NCBI GenBank assembly: GCA_023392995.1
Contig: JAEWMZ010000456.1
Span: 1 to 64,000, forward strand
Direction of reading: 5' to 3'
DNA: 64,000 nucleotides
DNA from: Bacillota bacterium
GTDB taxonomy: Bacteria; Bacillota; Clostridia; Lachnospirales; Lachnospiraceae
Part shown: one piece after another, positions 43,983 through 53,266 of the stretch
Numbering within the stretch: the stretch's first letter is position 1
Layout of the letters: the number at the start of each line of letters is the position of its first letter
The notes under the pieces: generated by a model
What the model was told of the DNA's origin: nothing
Database searches by the model: none
The model's input: only the letters and a program-made list of their open reading frames with translations
Program-made: the position numbers and the translations under genes

Positions 43983-45078
43983 GGTAGTGATTATTGATGA
44001 TGAGCCCTGGACCAGGGAAGTAATTAAAGCACTGGGAGACTGGGACGGACTGGGACTCGAGGTGGTAGGGGAGGCTTCGGATGGTGAATTTGGCTTGGAG
44101 CTGATCAGGCAGACTTTACCGGATGTAATATTAACGGATGTAAAGATGCCTCAGCTGAACGGAATTGATTTGGTGGAGGCACTGAGGCGGGAAAATAACA
44201 AAGCCCTGGTTATATTCATCAGCGGCTATGATGACTATACCTATATTCGCAGTGCATTAAAGCTGGATGCTGTGGATTATCTTCTCAAGCCTCTCAAGCC
44301 GGAGGAGCTTAATAAGCAGCTGAACGCCTGTGTACAGCTCCTTTCAAAGAGGAGCGAGTTGCGAAGTGACGGCAAGCGGCTGGAGAGCGGCTTCCTGGAA
44401 GCAGCCTGGGCGGGAAAATACTATACCCTCAGGGATAATCTGTGTGATTCCCTTAATTCCCTGGATACAGGAATTATAAAGCATAAATGTGAGGAAATCT
44501 ATGAACTGGTTATCACGAATGAAGGTGAGAAGCCTGATAAAAGTATCCTGGTATGCATTTATTATACCCTTATGAATACCCTGCAGCATTTTTTACTCAG
44601 CAGAGATCTAAAGCCAGCGGAAATATTGGAGGGCTGTAGTGTGCCCTTCGTCTTTAGCCTAGATTCCTCCTTCAAAGAAATGCTGGAATACATAGAGCAG
44701 CTGTATTGCAGGGCATCCTGCCAAATGCAGGAGTATAACCGCAGGCGAAACCGCCTTGATATTAATAAAATACAAAAATATATGGAGGAGCATTACACGG
44801 AGGGAATTACCCTTGAGCTGACGGCAGCCATATTTTTTGTGAGTAAGGAATATCTGAGCAAGGCCTTTAAGACCGAGACGGGAAAGGGGTTTTTGGAATA
44901 TCTGACAGCTTTTCGGATGGAACGGGCAAAAGAATTGATTCTGGATTACAAGGTGCCTTTGAAGGAGGTTGGAGAGCTGGTAGGTTATGTGGATCAAGCG
45001 CATTTTTATAAAAACTTTAAGAAATATTATGGCAAGACGCCGGGTGAAATCAGAGGTTTAATAATTGACAATAAATAA
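43969..45078 (+). CDS. YesN-type AraC-family response regulator (369 aa)
   Basis: The receiver domain has VVIIDDEPWTRE, the phospho-acceptor Asp57 in VILTDVKMPQLNG, and Lys near FISGYDDYTYIRSAL/LLKPL. A linker of about 130 residues leads to a C-terminal AraC double helix-turn-helix (about 265-365: ITLELTAAIFFVSKEYLSKAFK, VGYVDQAHFYKNFKKYYGKTPGE). It is the partner of the kinase at 42210 and most likely activates the sugar importer that starts 112 bp downstream. Confidence 0.93.
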   Translation: MTKYKVVIIDDEPWTREVIKALGDWDGLGLEVVGEASDGEFGLELIRQTLPDVILTDVKMPQLNGIDLVEALRRENNKALVIFISGYDDYTYIRSALKLDAVDYLLKPLKPEELNKQLNACVQLLSKRSELRSDGKRLESGFLEAAWAGKYYTLRDNLCDSLNSLDTGIIKHKCEEIYELVITNEGEKPDKSILVCIYYTLMNTLQHFLLSRDLKPAEILEGCSVPFVFSLDSSFKEMLEYIEQLYCRASCQMQEYNRRRNRLDINKIQKYMEEHYTEGITLELTAAIFFVSKEYLSKAFKTETGKGFLEYLTAFRMERAKELILDYKVPLKEVGELVGYVDQAHFYKNFKKYYGKTPGEIRGLIIDNK

Positions 45079-45189
45079 TGTCTGTTTTGGAAAATGTATT
45101 TTCATCCAAAAATGCTATGATTTAATTACCGCCTGATAGAGAAGGAGGCGGGAAAATGGGTTGAAATTACATAATGTAGGAGGTTGTTT

Positions 45190-46521
45190 ATGAGAAGGAT
45201 GAAAAAGATTATTTCACTTGTAATTGCACTATGTATGGCATTAACACTGGCTGCTTGTGCGGGAAAGAGCCAAAAAGAAGCAGTTTCTGAAACTGTCAGT
45301 GCGACTCCGGGTGCCACTCCAGGGACACAGGACACGGTTAAGGAGTCTGAACCAAGAGAGGTCGAGCTTAATATCATGATGGGCTTTCCCCAGTATATGG
45401 ATCAATGGGAAAGCTATTGCAAACAATTTGAAGACAAAATGCTGGCAGAGGAGAATATTAAGGTTAAGGTGAATCTGGAGATGCCAAGTTCCGATCAATA
45501 TGAAAGTGTTCTCCAGGCAAGGCTTACCGGTGATGATGCACCGGATCTGTACACGGTTCACAGCAATAATCTCAAAACTTATAATGAAGCAGGCTACTTA
45601 ACGGATCTTTCCGGAGAGAGTCTTGCCGGTAAAATCTATGACAATGTGAAAAAAACGGTTAGCGTAGAGAATAAATTACTCGCAGTTCCGATTGAAAGCC
45701 AGGCCTGGGGTGTGCTATATAATAAAGATATCTTTCAGGAATGCGGTCTTAAGGCTCCGGATACTTTGGAAGACTTAAAAAATATCTGCCAGGTGTTAAA
45801 GGATAAGGGCTATCCTCCGTTCCTGCTGGCATACCAGGAGCAATGGGTGCCCCAGCTTATGACAGCACTCACCATCGGCGGAAAAGTATCCGGTGAAGTG
45901 CCCGACTGGCTCACCCGTATGTACGGGAATGAAGGCTCTTACTCAGAAATCAGTGATATCTTTGACGTAATTGATGTTATCATGCAAAACGGTACGGACA
46001 GGGCAATGGAAGAAGGCAGTGAGGCCGGCAGTGCGGACTTTGCCAATGGTAAGGCTGCCATGTATGTACAGGGAACCTGGGCTTCCAACACTATCCTGAC
46101 AACGAACCCGGACATGAATCTGGGAGTATTTGCCCTTCCGGTGAATAATAACAAGGCTTGTACCTTAATTAATCTGTCGACCTCCACTACGCTTGGAGTT
46201 TATCCTGAGAGCAAAAACCTGGATATCGCGCTGAAGTTTGCCAATTACGTCCTGGATGATAAGGATTCCTCCGCATTATTCCAATCCTGTTCCTTTAATC
46301 CCATTGCTTCGGTGCATAATTATGATACCTCCTCCTGGGTAAAGGAAGCATATCAATATGTTGCAGATGGGCGGTCATATCAGGATCTGGTGCTGCCTTC
46401 CTCCGTAACGGATGAACAGGGTAAACTGTTGCAGGAATACTATACTGGCTCAGTGACCAGGGAAGAGATCATAAAGGATCTGGATGCAAAATTTAAGGAT
46501 GCAAATGAGCTTAGTAACTAG
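45190..46521 (+). CDS. Sugar ABC transporter substrate-binding lipoprotein (443 aa)
   Basis: This is a family-1 extracellular solute-binding protein. The signal peptide ends LTLAAC with lipid-bearing Cys23. A Ser/Thr/Pro linker follows, then LNIMMGFPQYMDQWESYCKQF and the domain motifs DLYTVHSNN, YNKDIF, FANGKAAMYVQGTWAS and FANYVLDD. These are typical for oligosaccharide uptake. I use ATG 45190, six bases after TAGGAGG, rather than the in-frame TTG at 45184. A terminator-like loop follows and should keep permease levels below those of this protein. Confidence 0.92.
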   Translation: MRRMKKIISLVIALCMALTLAACAGKSQKEAVSETVSATPGATPGTQDTVKESEPREVELNIMMGFPQYMDQWESYCKQFEDKMLAEENIKVKVNLEMPSSDQYESVLQARLTGDDAPDLYTVHSNNLKTYNEAGYLTDLSGESLAGKIYDNVKKTVSVENKLLAVPIESQAWGVLYNKDIFQECGLKAPDTLEDLKNICQVLKDKGYPPFLLAYQEQWVPQLMTALTIGGKVSGEVPDWLTRMYGNEGSYSEISDIFDVIDVIMQNGTDRAMEEGSEAGSADFANGKAAMYVQGTWASNTILTTNPDMNLGVFALPVNNNKACTLINLSTSTTLGVYPESKNLDIALKFANYVLDDKDSSALFQSCSFNPIASVHNYDTSSWVKEAYQYVADGRSYQDLVLPSSVTDEQGKLLQEYYTGSVTREEIIKDLDAKFKDANELSN

Positions 46522-46534
46522 TTGAGGATAGAAG

Positions 46535-46610
46535 GGGCTGTCGCAAAAAGCGTTTCAACGGGTATCGCTAGTTATATCCGCAAAGCTACATTTTGTGACA
46601 GTCCTTTTTT
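46535..46610 (+). terminator. Attenuating terminator between binding-protein and permease genes
   Basis: GGGCTGTCGCAAAA (46535-46548) pairs with TTTTGTGACAGTCC (46591-46604), with two non-Watson-Crick positions, and is followed by TTTTTT. Transcription probably continues past it part of the time into the permeases. Confidence 0.75.
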
Positions 46611-46635
46611 ACACCAAAATAAGGAGAGATGCAAG

Positions 46636-47514
46636 ATGTCTAAGAAAGGAAAGGAAAACATAAGTCTCTTATTGTTTGTCGCTCCCGCTTTTATCGTTTA
46701 TTTTACCTTTAAGCTGTACCCCGCAATATCTGGAATCTTTTATTCTATGACAGATTGGAACGGACTGAATAAGGCATATCACTTTATCGGACTTAAGAAT
46801 TTTATCAAGCTGACAAGTGACTCAGATTACTGGAAATCAATCTGGTTCACCTGCAAATATGTAATGGTTATGCTGGCGACGGCCAATGTACTGGCATTGG
46901 GACTGGCGGTTGCAATTGAAAGCAGAAGAAAAGCCAGGGGATTTTTTCGCACGTTGTTCTATATGCCGAATATGATCAGCATGATTATCGGCGGCTATAT
47001 GTGGAATTTTATATTTACAAAGGTGCTGTATTATATGGCAGACCACTGGGGAATGTCTGTCTTTGACAGATCCTGGGTAGGAGATCCGCACAATGCCTTT
47101 GTTGCGATCATTATCGTTGCATCCTGGGGAATCGTCGGCTATCTGATGATCATCTATATGGCAGGACTTCAGGGGGTTCCCGCCCATTTAAAGGAATCCT
47201 CAGCTCTTGATGGGGCGAATACCTGGCAGAGCTTTTGGTATATCACCCTGCCCATGATCCGTCCTGCGCTTACCATCTGTATTTTTTGGACACTGAATTC
47301 CTCTTTTCAGGTATTTGATGTAATTTTTTCACTGACAGGAGGAGGTCCCGGAAGACAGACCCAGTCTGTGGCAATGAATATCTATGAAGAGGCCTTTACA
47401 GGAAATATCCGGTACGGATATGCAACTGCCAAATCCACTATGCTGTTTCTTATCGTATTTGGTATTACCTTGCTGCAGCTTAGGGTTATGAAGGGAAAGG
47501 AGGAGGAGATGTAG
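46636..47514 (+). CDS. Sugar ABC transporter permease, MalF/UgpA-type (292 aa)
   Basis: The protein has six predicted helices. The start region ISLLLFVAPAFIVYFTFKLYPAISGIFYSMTDWNGL is typical. The EAA loop reads LKESSALDGANTWQSFWYITLPMIRPAL near residue 200. I start it at ATG 46636 after AAGGAGAGAT; the 38 in-frame codons upstream lie across the terminator hairpin and are not coding. It works with the permease at 47516. The matching ATPase is not in the window and is probably a shared MsmK-type protein. Confidence 0.92.
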   Translation: MSKKGKENISLLLFVAPAFIVYFTFKLYPAISGIFYSMTDWNGLNKAYHFIGLKNFIKLTSDSDYWKSIWFTCKYVMVMLATANVLALGLAVAIESRRKARGFFRTLFYMPNMISMIIGGYMWNFIFTKVLYYMADHWGMSVFDRSWVGDPHNAFVAIIIVASWGIVGYLMIIYMAGLQGVPAHLKESSALDGANTWQSFWYITLPMIRPALTICIFWTLNSSFQVFDVIFSLTGGGPGRQTQSVAMNIYEEAFTGNIRYGYATAKSTMLFLIVFGITLLQLRVMKGKEEEM

Positions 47515-47515
47515 T

Positions 47516-48340
47516 ATGAAAAAAAAGACAATGAATGCGATAGGATATGGCGGCCTCATTATATTTGCATTTTTCTGGCTGTTCCCGCTGTTGATGGCAC
47601 TGATGAATTCTTTTAAAACAAACGGGGAGCTGCTTACGAACGTAATGTCTTTCCCCAGCTCCTTTCAGTTAGAGAATTATTTTCGAACCATAAAGAAGAT
47701 GCACTATATCAGAAGCTTCTTCAATACGGTATTTTTATCCTTTGTCAGTGTGGCGCTGATCATCCTGTTCTCTGCGCTGGCAGGCTGGCGTCTGTGCCGG
47801 ACAAAGACGAGGCTGGCTTCGGTAATTTTCGGACTCTTTGTGTTCTCCATGCTGATACCCTTCAGTTCCATTATGATACCTCTTTATAGGGTGCTGCTGG
47901 CGCTGCATCTGAAGAATTCCCTCCTCGGACTTTCCCTTGCATACTCCGGTATGGGAGTCAGTATGGCCATATTTCTGTACCATGGCTTTGTTAAGGGGAT
48001 TCCCCTGGAACTTGAGGAAGCGGCAGCGATTGATGGCTGTGGCAGGCTTGTCACCTTTATCAATATTATACTGCCCATGCTGAAGCCTATTACGGCCACG
48101 GTCTGCATTACGAATGTATTGTGGGTATGGAACGACTTCCTGTTACCTTTGATTGCGATATCGAATAATAAGAGGTACAGCCTGCTGCTTTCAACGAACA
48201 CTCTGTTTGGACAGTACAGCAGTGACTGGACAGCAATTTTAAGTGCGTTGATTCTGTCAGCTGTACCGGTGATTATATTTTATGCCGTATTCCAAAAGCA
48301 GATATTGAAGGGAATAACGGAGGGAGCCATAAAAGGCTGA
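47516..48340 (+). CDS. Sugar ABC transporter permease, MalG/UgpE-type (274 aa)
   Basis: This is the second permease of the importer, with six helices. It starts YGGLIIFAFFWLFPLLMALMNSFK and has the EAA loop LELEEAAAIDGCGRLVTFINIILPMLKP near residues 162-190, with IIFYAVFQKQILKGITEGAIKG at the end. It begins one base after the stop of the previous permease, with GGAGGAGATGTAGT before the ATG. The GH5 gene follows after 173 bp, in which I see nothing distinct. Confidence 0.92.
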   Translation: MKKKTMNAIGYGGLIIFAFFWLFPLLMALMNSFKTNGELLTNVMSFPSSFQLENYFRTIKKMHYIRSFFNTVFLSFVSVALIILFSALAGWRLCRTKTRLASVIFGLFVFSMLIPFSSIMIPLYRVLLALHLKNSLLGLSLAYSGMGVSMAIFLYHGFVKGIPLELEEAAAIDGCGRLVTFINIILPMLKPITATVCITNVLWVWNDFLLPLIAISNNKRYSLLLSTNTLFGQYSSDWTAILSALILSAVPVIIFYAVFQKQILKGITEGAIKG

Positions 48341-48513
48341 GACTTTCTTGGGTGTCATTTAGATATTATTTAAGAAGAGGTTTTATCATTAAAATCTTTT
48401 CAACCAGAGGTTTCAATTAAATCAAGAATCAAAATTGAATCAAAATTAGAAGCTTTTTTGGGCGTAGATGCTATAAAGTAGTATGAGATAAGGTTAGGCA
48501 GGAGGAGAAATCA

Positions 48514-50067
48514 ATGGAATTTTTAAAGGCAAGAGGAAAGAGTATTTATGCCGGGGATAAGCCGGTGCTTTTCAGGGGTTTTGGCCTTGGCGGCTGGTTT
48601 TTGCCGGAGGGGTATATGTGGAAGCTGCATAAGGCCTGTGACCGTCCCCGCAGGATAGAGGCTATGATCGAAGAATTATGCGGCAGCGAATATGCGAAGC
48701 AGTTTTGGGAAAGTTATCTGGATCATTATATTACAGAGGAAGATATCAAATGGATTGCAAGGGAGGGCTTTAACAGTGTGAGGCTGCCGCTGAATGCAAG
48801 ACATCTGTATAAGAAGGGAAGCGGGGGCTTACGTCTGAAGACGGAGAGCTTTTTGCGGGTGGACCAGCTAATCGCCTGGTGCAGAGAAAATAATATCTAT
48901 GTAATTCTGGATATGCATGGTGCGCCGGGCGGTCAGACCGGACAGAATATTGATGACAGTGAGTCGGATCTTCCCTGCCTGTTCTTAGAGAGCAGTTATG
49001 AGGAGGAGCTGTGTTTTCTATGGAGGGAGATAGCTAAGCGGTATCAGGATGAGGCTGCGGTAGCGGGTTATGATCTGTTAAATGAGCCGCTTCCTGATTT
49101 CTTCTGTCAATATAATGACAGGGTATTACCTCTTTATCGCAGATTACATAAGGAAATCAGAGAGCTAGATAAAGAGCATATGATAATACTGGAAGGAGTT
49201 CATTGGGCTTCGGACTTTTCGATTTTTGAAGGGCTGACCAAGGAGGAAGCAGCGGATAACCTCCTTTTGCAGTTCCATAAATACTGGAATAATCCGGATG
49301 CAGAAAGCCTGGAAGACTTTATCAGGCTATCCGAGGAATTAAATGTTCCACTCTTTATGGGAGAGGGAGGGGAAAATAACTGCGACTGGTATACTACCGC
49401 ATTTCCCTTATATGAACAGCTGAATATCGGCTGGTCCTTCTGGAGCTACAAAAAGATGGACTGCCTGAATTCCCCCATTACCTTTCCGATTCCGGAAGGA
49501 TGGCAGGAATTAATGGAGTGGATTGATGGGAAGCAACATGTGGACTCTGAAAGAGCAGTTCAGATATTGAATAACTTTCTGGAAAGCATCCGGGAAACGC
49601 GGATTAATCAACCGGTGATCAAGGCGTTAAAAAGAGAAGCACCGATCAGGATACCCTGTGAAGCCTTTCAGGACTACCGGATCAAATCTTCTAGGAGGAT
49701 CGGCGCCGACTTAAGGAGGAAGGAGCCGGTGAGCATTATCTTTGAGAACGGCAGAACCGGTAAGGTGGATTATCAGCGTATGGGAGGAGAAGAACAACCC
49801 CCAGAGGAGAATCTTCTGGTACAGCTTAATCCAGGGGATGGCGTTGGGTACCTGATTCGTAGTAATAAAAATGAGCTGGAAATAACCTTAAGGGCAGGGG
49901 GAGCCGGTGAATTGCTGTTGACCTTTCAGGGCGAAGAAGAGCGTATTTTAATTGATGGATTAAGAGACTATCCTGCTAAGTTTAAATACGTCCCTTCCGA
50001 GAAGGATTATCTTTGGCTGACGAATATCGTCGGAGATATCCAAGTGGATTATGTTGACCTTTACTGA
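48514..50067 (+). CDS. Glycoside hydrolase family 5-like enzyme, intracellular (517 aa)
   Basis: This is a retaining beta-glycanase of the GH5 (clan GH-A) type. The start FRGFGLGGWFLPEGYMWKL resembles exo-beta-glucanase/beta-glucosidase-like members. REGFNSVRLPLNARHL, LDMHGAPGGQTG, the acid/base Glu191 in LLNEPLPDF and the probable nucleophile Glu284 in FMGEGGEN are visible. The last 130 residues form a separate beta-rich domain, from about residue 390. There is no signal peptide, so it acts on imported oligosaccharides. GGAGGAGAAATCA precedes the ATG. It ends the importer operon before the terminator at 50134. Confidence 0.88.
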   Translation: MEFLKARGKSIYAGDKPVLFRGFGLGGWFLPEGYMWKLHKACDRPRRIEAMIEELCGSEYAKQFWESYLDHYITEEDIKWIAREGFNSVRLPLNARHLYKKGSGGLRLKTESFLRVDQLIAWCRENNIYVILDMHGAPGGQTGQNIDDSESDLPCLFLESSYEEELCFLWREIAKRYQDEAAVAGYDLLNEPLPDFFCQYNDRVLPLYRRLHKEIRELDKEHMIILEGVHWASDFSIFEGLTKEEAADNLLLQFHKYWNNPDAESLEDFIRLSEELNVPLFMGEGGENNCDWYTTAFPLYEQLNIGWSFWSYKKMDCLNSPITFPIPEGWQELMEWIDGKQHVDSERAVQILNNFLESIRETRINQPVIKALKREAPIRIPCEAFQDYRIKSSRRIGADLRRKEPVSIIFENGRTGKVDYQRMGGEEQPPEENLLVQLNPGDGVGYLIRSNKNELEITLRAGGAGELLLTFQGEEERILIDGLRDYPAKFKYVPSEKDYLWLTNIVGDIQVDYVDLY

Positions 50068-50133
50068 AAAATCGAATAAAAGCTGCAAGAGCATTCAAGG
50101 AATTTATCTTCTGATATTGAGGGACGGGCTCTT

Positions 50134-50181
50134 AAAACACCTAACAGGCTGTAATCAAGTTGCCCGGAAGGTGTTTTTTTT
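50134..50181 (+). terminator. Rho-independent terminator after the GH5 gene
   Basis: AAAACACCT (50134-50142) pairs with AGGTGTTTT (50169-50177) and is followed by a further T run. It ends the importer/GH5 operon. Confidence 0.85.
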
Positions 50182-50255
50182 GTTTACAACAAATAGAGGA
50201 CAAGACAAACCTCAGTGTGGGTAAAAAATAAGTACATCAAATAGAGAAAATCCTA

Positions 50256-50284
50256 TTGACACTATTTGCAACAAATGATAATAT
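50256..50284 (+). promoter_or_regulatory. Promoter of the wall-anchored protein gene
   Basis: TTGACA (50256-50261) and TAATAT (50279-50284) are 17 bp apart. A degenerate operator (50288-50301) follows directly and a perfect one lies at 50352. Confidence 0.65.
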
Positions 50285-50287
50285 TAA

Positions 50288-50365
50288 GTTGAACGTAAAA
50301 CCTATACGAAATGTACAAATGAAATTAGAAAAAGCAAAGTACACATGTAAAGTTTAACGTTAAAC
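50288..50365. promoter_or_regulatory. LacI-type operators GTTGAACGTAAAAC and GTTTAACGTTAAAC
   Basis: GTTTAACGTTAAAC (50352-50365) is a perfect 14-bp palindrome, and GTTGAACGTAAAAC (50288-50301) differs from it at two positions. Both lie downstream of the -10 box. GTTTAATGTTAAAC at 61297-61310 differs at one position and lies in the lacI/beta-helix intergenic region, so the LacI protein at 60094 is the likely binder. Confidence 0.7.
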
Positions 50366-50390
50366 CAAATAGAAGAGAGGAGGATTTTAT

Positions 50391-51023
50391 ATGAAAAATT
50401 CATTTGTGAGAAAAGGCGTTATTACAATAGCGATCTCGTTGGTTTTAACGCTGCTGATGACGGCAAATGTATTTGCGGCAACAACCTACCTGATAAAGGA
50501 TGGAGCATTCCAGAATTCAGGGTTCATCAATGCTGGTGAGGCAAAGGCTGGAACCATCAAAGGGCCGGGGAACTGGACTCAGTTAAACCTTGCTGACTCC
50601 AATGCAGACGCACCTTACCTTCACATCATTGTAAAAGCAGAAGGCGGAGAAACCGCGGCAGCACAAATTGCAGTTTCGGATACCTATACATTCAATCTTG
50701 CGGATCTTGGAGTAACCTTGAATGGAGAATATCAGGATGTAGTACTGCCGGTGGCAGATCAGGGTATTACCACCTTAGGTTGGTTAAACTTTATGGGTCT
50801 GGATGGCGGTACCGTAACCTACACAATCAAAGATGTATTTTTATCAGACGAGGCAAAGTCATCCCTTGCAGTGAGCGAGCCGGCAACTGACACAAAGGAA
50901 GCGGAAAAGGACGTTCCAAAGACTGGTGAGAATACAACAGTAATAATGGCAGAGGCTCTTATCCTGCTTGGATTTGCAGCAGGCTTCCTTGCCCTAAGAA
51001 AGAAAGCAAGAGCGAATGCATAA
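50391..51023 (+). CDS. Secreted, sortase-anchored surface protein with VPKTG signal (210 aa)
   Basis: The signal peptide (1-29, ending NVFAA) is followed by a soluble domain of about 130 residues rich in beta strands. At the C terminus, VPKTG (175-179) precedes a hydrophobic helix and a KKARANA basic tail, the layout of a sortase sorting signal with Val in place of Leu. The central domain includes GNWTQLNLADSNADAPYLHIIVKAEGG and may bind carbohydrate; I do not recognise it. It has its own promoter and two LacI-type operators, so it is co-regulated with the sugar locus. GAGAGGAGGATTTTAT precedes the ATG. Confidence 0.88.
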   Translation: MKNSFVRKGVITIAISLVLTLLMTANVFAATTYLIKDGAFQNSGFINAGEAKAGTIKGPGNWTQLNLADSNADAPYLHIIVKAEGGETAAAQIAVSDTYTFNLADLGVTLNGEYQDVVLPVADQGITTLGWLNFMGLDGGTVTYTIKDVFLSDEAKSSLAVSEPATDTKEAEKDVPKTGENTTVIMAEALILLGFAAGFLALRKKARANA

Positions 51024-51230
51024 GAAAGAAAACGAGTATTTGGGGTCGCAGCATAGAAAAAGAGTTTCAATTTTGCTAGAATAAAGTCACCACAACATCT
51101 ATTTTCACAAAAAGAGAAACCCTTAGGCTATAGTTTAAATGCACTTAAGCAAGAAAGCAATAGTAGATTTTGAAAGTTACATAGGAAATTCTAAGCTATA
51201 AGGATAAGTTTCATAATAATCGATACCAAA

Positions 51231-51380
51231 TAGGTAATTGCGAGACTCATTAACGGAAGCTATTGTATACACAACAAATACTGTTTCGAAGTAAAAGCTA
51301 AGCTAGAAGGAAACGTTCCGAGAAGAAATGGCATTTGTTGTGTATACAATGATAAAAACTATATTGTTTCGAAATTGCCT
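51231..51380 (+). repeat. 150-bp inverted-repeat module, copy 2 (upstream of the sugar-binding protein)
   Basis: The ends TAGGTAATTGCGA and TTCGAAATTGCCT are imperfect inverted repeats. Inner arms ATTGTATACACAACAAATA (51262-51280) and CATTTGTTGTGTATACAAT (51332-51350) match at 18 of 19. It reads in the opposite direction to copies 1 and 3 but, like them, points to the gene behind it and ends 28 bp before the ATG at 51409. TTGTGT (51338-51343) and TATATT (51360-51365), 16 bp apart, form a promoter-like pair inside it. The part of the gap from 51024 to 51230 shows nothing I can name. Confidence 0.8.
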
Positions 51381-51408
51381 GGATACTAAATTTGAGAAGG
51401 AGAATTGT

Positions 51409-52887
51409 ATGAAAAAATTCAGAAAAATGATTAGCCTTTTATTATGTGCATTGCTCGTTATGAGTATGCTAATCGCATGCGGGAAAAAGGATGATACAAA
51501 AGAGACGGCGCAGGAGTCATCTCAAGAGGATTCAAGCGGCGCTGCTCCTACACAGGAAACAGCTGCAACAGAGGCTCCCGCAGAAAAAATACAATTAAAG
51601 CTTGGTATTTGGCCGGAAGATACTCTTACAGCAGATATCGAACTTCACGAAGGTTATGTTAAGACCTTCAATGCATCTCATCCCAATGTAGAAGTTGTTC
51701 CAGCTTATTATAAATATGCGACAGACACTTTTGTTCCGCTGGCAGAATCGGGTAACCTTCCTACCATCTTTGAATCCTGGTTTACAGAACCGCAGAAGCT
51801 GATTGCTGGCGGATATGTTGCAGACATTACCGATGAATTAACTGCAAGAGGCTGGCTTGATAAGATCAACCCTTCCATTAAGGACTTATTATCAAAGGAC
51901 GGCAGAATCTATGGTATTCCGCGTGATGGATATGCACTTGGATTAATGATTAATGTTGAATTATTCAAAGAGGCAGGCCTAGTAGATGCAGATGGACGTC
52001 CAATCTACCCGAAGACCTGGACAGAGTTAGCAGAATCTGCGAAGAAGATTAAGGATGCTACCGGTCAGGCAGGCTTTTGCTTATTGGCAAAGGATAATGC
52101 AGGCGGCTGGCACTTCAGCAATATCGCCTGGGCATTTGGTGCAACCTTAACCACAGAGCAGGATGGTAAATTTGTTGCGAATGTAGATAGTCCTGAGGCG
52201 ATTGCAGCAATGGAATATGTTAAGTCATTGAAATGGGATTATGATGTTCTTACCGCAGATCCAACCAATGAAGATTGGGGTTCCGGTTTTGCTGAATTAG
52301 GTACCGGTGCTGCAGCTATGTATATTGCGGCCAACGATGCTGTGAATCAGCCAACACAGGTGAATGGTCTTCCTGTAGATCAGCTGGCAATGTGTGCTTT
52401 ACCGGCAGGACCCTCCGGTGCTCAGTTCTCCTTATCCGGCGGTACCCCATATATGTTCTCCAAGGATGCGACTCCGGAGCAGATTAATGCAGCCCTTGAT
52501 TATCTTGAGATTATGGGTAAAGCTCCTGTTGTTACAGAGGATGCCATTGCGGGTATGAAAGCAGATGCACAGAATAAAGTAGCAAACGGCGTTCCGGTTA
52601 TCCCTCGTTTCCCTTGCTGGATTGCTGATGATGTGGTAAAGGCTGAGAATGATATTGTAACAGAGTTTGGTAACGTGGATACAAAGCTTTTTGATTCTTA
52701 CTTTACAGCAATTAAGACACAGGGCAATCTTCGTACCGAGGAGCCAGGCTCAGCGCAGGATTTATATGCAGAGTTAACGAAGGTGTTACAGGCTGTAGTT
52801 ACAGATAAGAATGCGGATGTAGCAGCACTTATGAAAACTGCAGATGAGAATTATCAGAAATTACTGGATAACGGTGTAAATAAGTAA
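51409..52887 (+). CDS. Sugar ABC transporter substrate-binding lipoprotein (492 aa)
   Basis: The lipoprotein signal peptide ends MLIAC with Cys24. An acidic Ser/Thr/Ala/Glu linker leads to the family-1 solute-binding domain: LGIWPEDTLTADIELHEGYVKTF, LPTIFESWFTEP, DGRIYGIPRDGYALGLMINVELF and FAELGTGAAAMYIAAND. I start it at 51409 after GAGAAGGAGAATTGT; the 27 in-frame codons before it lie in the repeat module. It serves the permeases at 53267 and 54363. The likely cargo is an oligosaccharide for the GH65 enzymes behind. Confidence 0.92.
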   Translation: MKKFRKMISLLLCALLVMSMLIACGKKDDTKETAQESSQEDSSGAAPTQETAATEAPAEKIQLKLGIWPEDTLTADIELHEGYVKTFNASHPNVEVVPAYYKYATDTFVPLAESGNLPTIFESWFTEPQKLIAGGYVADITDELTARGWLDKINPSIKDLLSKDGRIYGIPRDGYALGLMINVELFKEAGLVDADGRPIYPKTWTELAESAKKIKDATGQAGFCLLAKDNAGGWHFSNIAWAFGATLTTEQDGKFVANVDSPEAIAAMEYVKSLKWDYDVLTADPTNEDWGSGFAELGTGAAAMYIAANDAVNQPTQVNGLPVDQLAMCALPAGPSGAQFSLSGGTPYMFSKDATPEQINAALDYLEIMGKAPVVTEDAIAGMKADAQNKVANGVPVIPRFPCWIADDVVKAENDIVTEFGNVDTKLFDSYFTAIKTQGNLRTEEPGSAQDLYAELTKVLQAVVTDKNADVAALMKTADENYQKLLDNGVNK

Positions 52888-52940
52888 AGCGATACAACTC
52901 CAAGACCTTGATGATTTCATAAGGAATTTATAAGACTTAG

Positions 52941-52970
52941 AAAGGGGTTTCCCGTTCGGAAGCCCCCTTT
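52941..52970 (+). terminator. Hairpin after the binding-protein gene
   Basis: AAAGGGGTTTCC (52941-52952) and GGAAGCCCCCTTT (52958-52970) pair with small bulges. It has a short T end only, so it is probably a partial terminator or RNA-stabilising loop. Confidence 0.5.
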
Positions 52971-53121
52971 CGAGAGAGTGTGTTCAGCAGTTGCAAGTTC
53001 AATGAGTGATAAAGAAATACAAAACTCCATTGTTTTGTATACATTTTGATATTGCTTTAGAGCAAAATTGCTGATTGTCCTTTTGAATACGTAACAGCAA
53101 GGAGCCAGCCAAATACACAAT

Positions 53122-53184
53122 AAAAGCAAAAGCAAAAGCAATAGCAAAAGTAATAGCAATAGCAAAAGTAATAGCAATAGCAAT
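53122..53184 (+). repeat. Hexanucleotide tandem repeat (AGCAAA/AGCAAT type)
   Basis: About ten units of AGCAAA, AGCAAT and AGTAAT run without interruption in the leader before the permease gene. On the minus strand they read as a Leu or Ile/Ala run in two frames, which I regard as meaningless. Length changes by slippage could alter expression of the downstream permease. Confidence 0.85.
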
Positions 53185-53266
53185 GAACAATATAAGTTCT
53201 AGGGAAGCCTGTGGAAACGACTTTCCAATACTTTATTATTTGATACGGAAAGAGGAGGGGAATCGT

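Noticed and set aside
46522..46635. 38-codon N-terminal extension of the permease at 46636
   Set aside because: The region is a terminator hairpin with a T tract, and the ATG at 46636 has an AAGGAGAG site before it.
53122..53184. CRISPR-like array
   Set aside because: The units are 6 bp with no unique spacers, so this is a simple tandem repeat.
52917..53190. Minus-strand frames with long Leu or Ala/Ile runs
   Set aside because: They are the complement of the hexanucleotide repeat at 53122-53184, lack a ribosome binding site and have no family resemblance outside the repeat.
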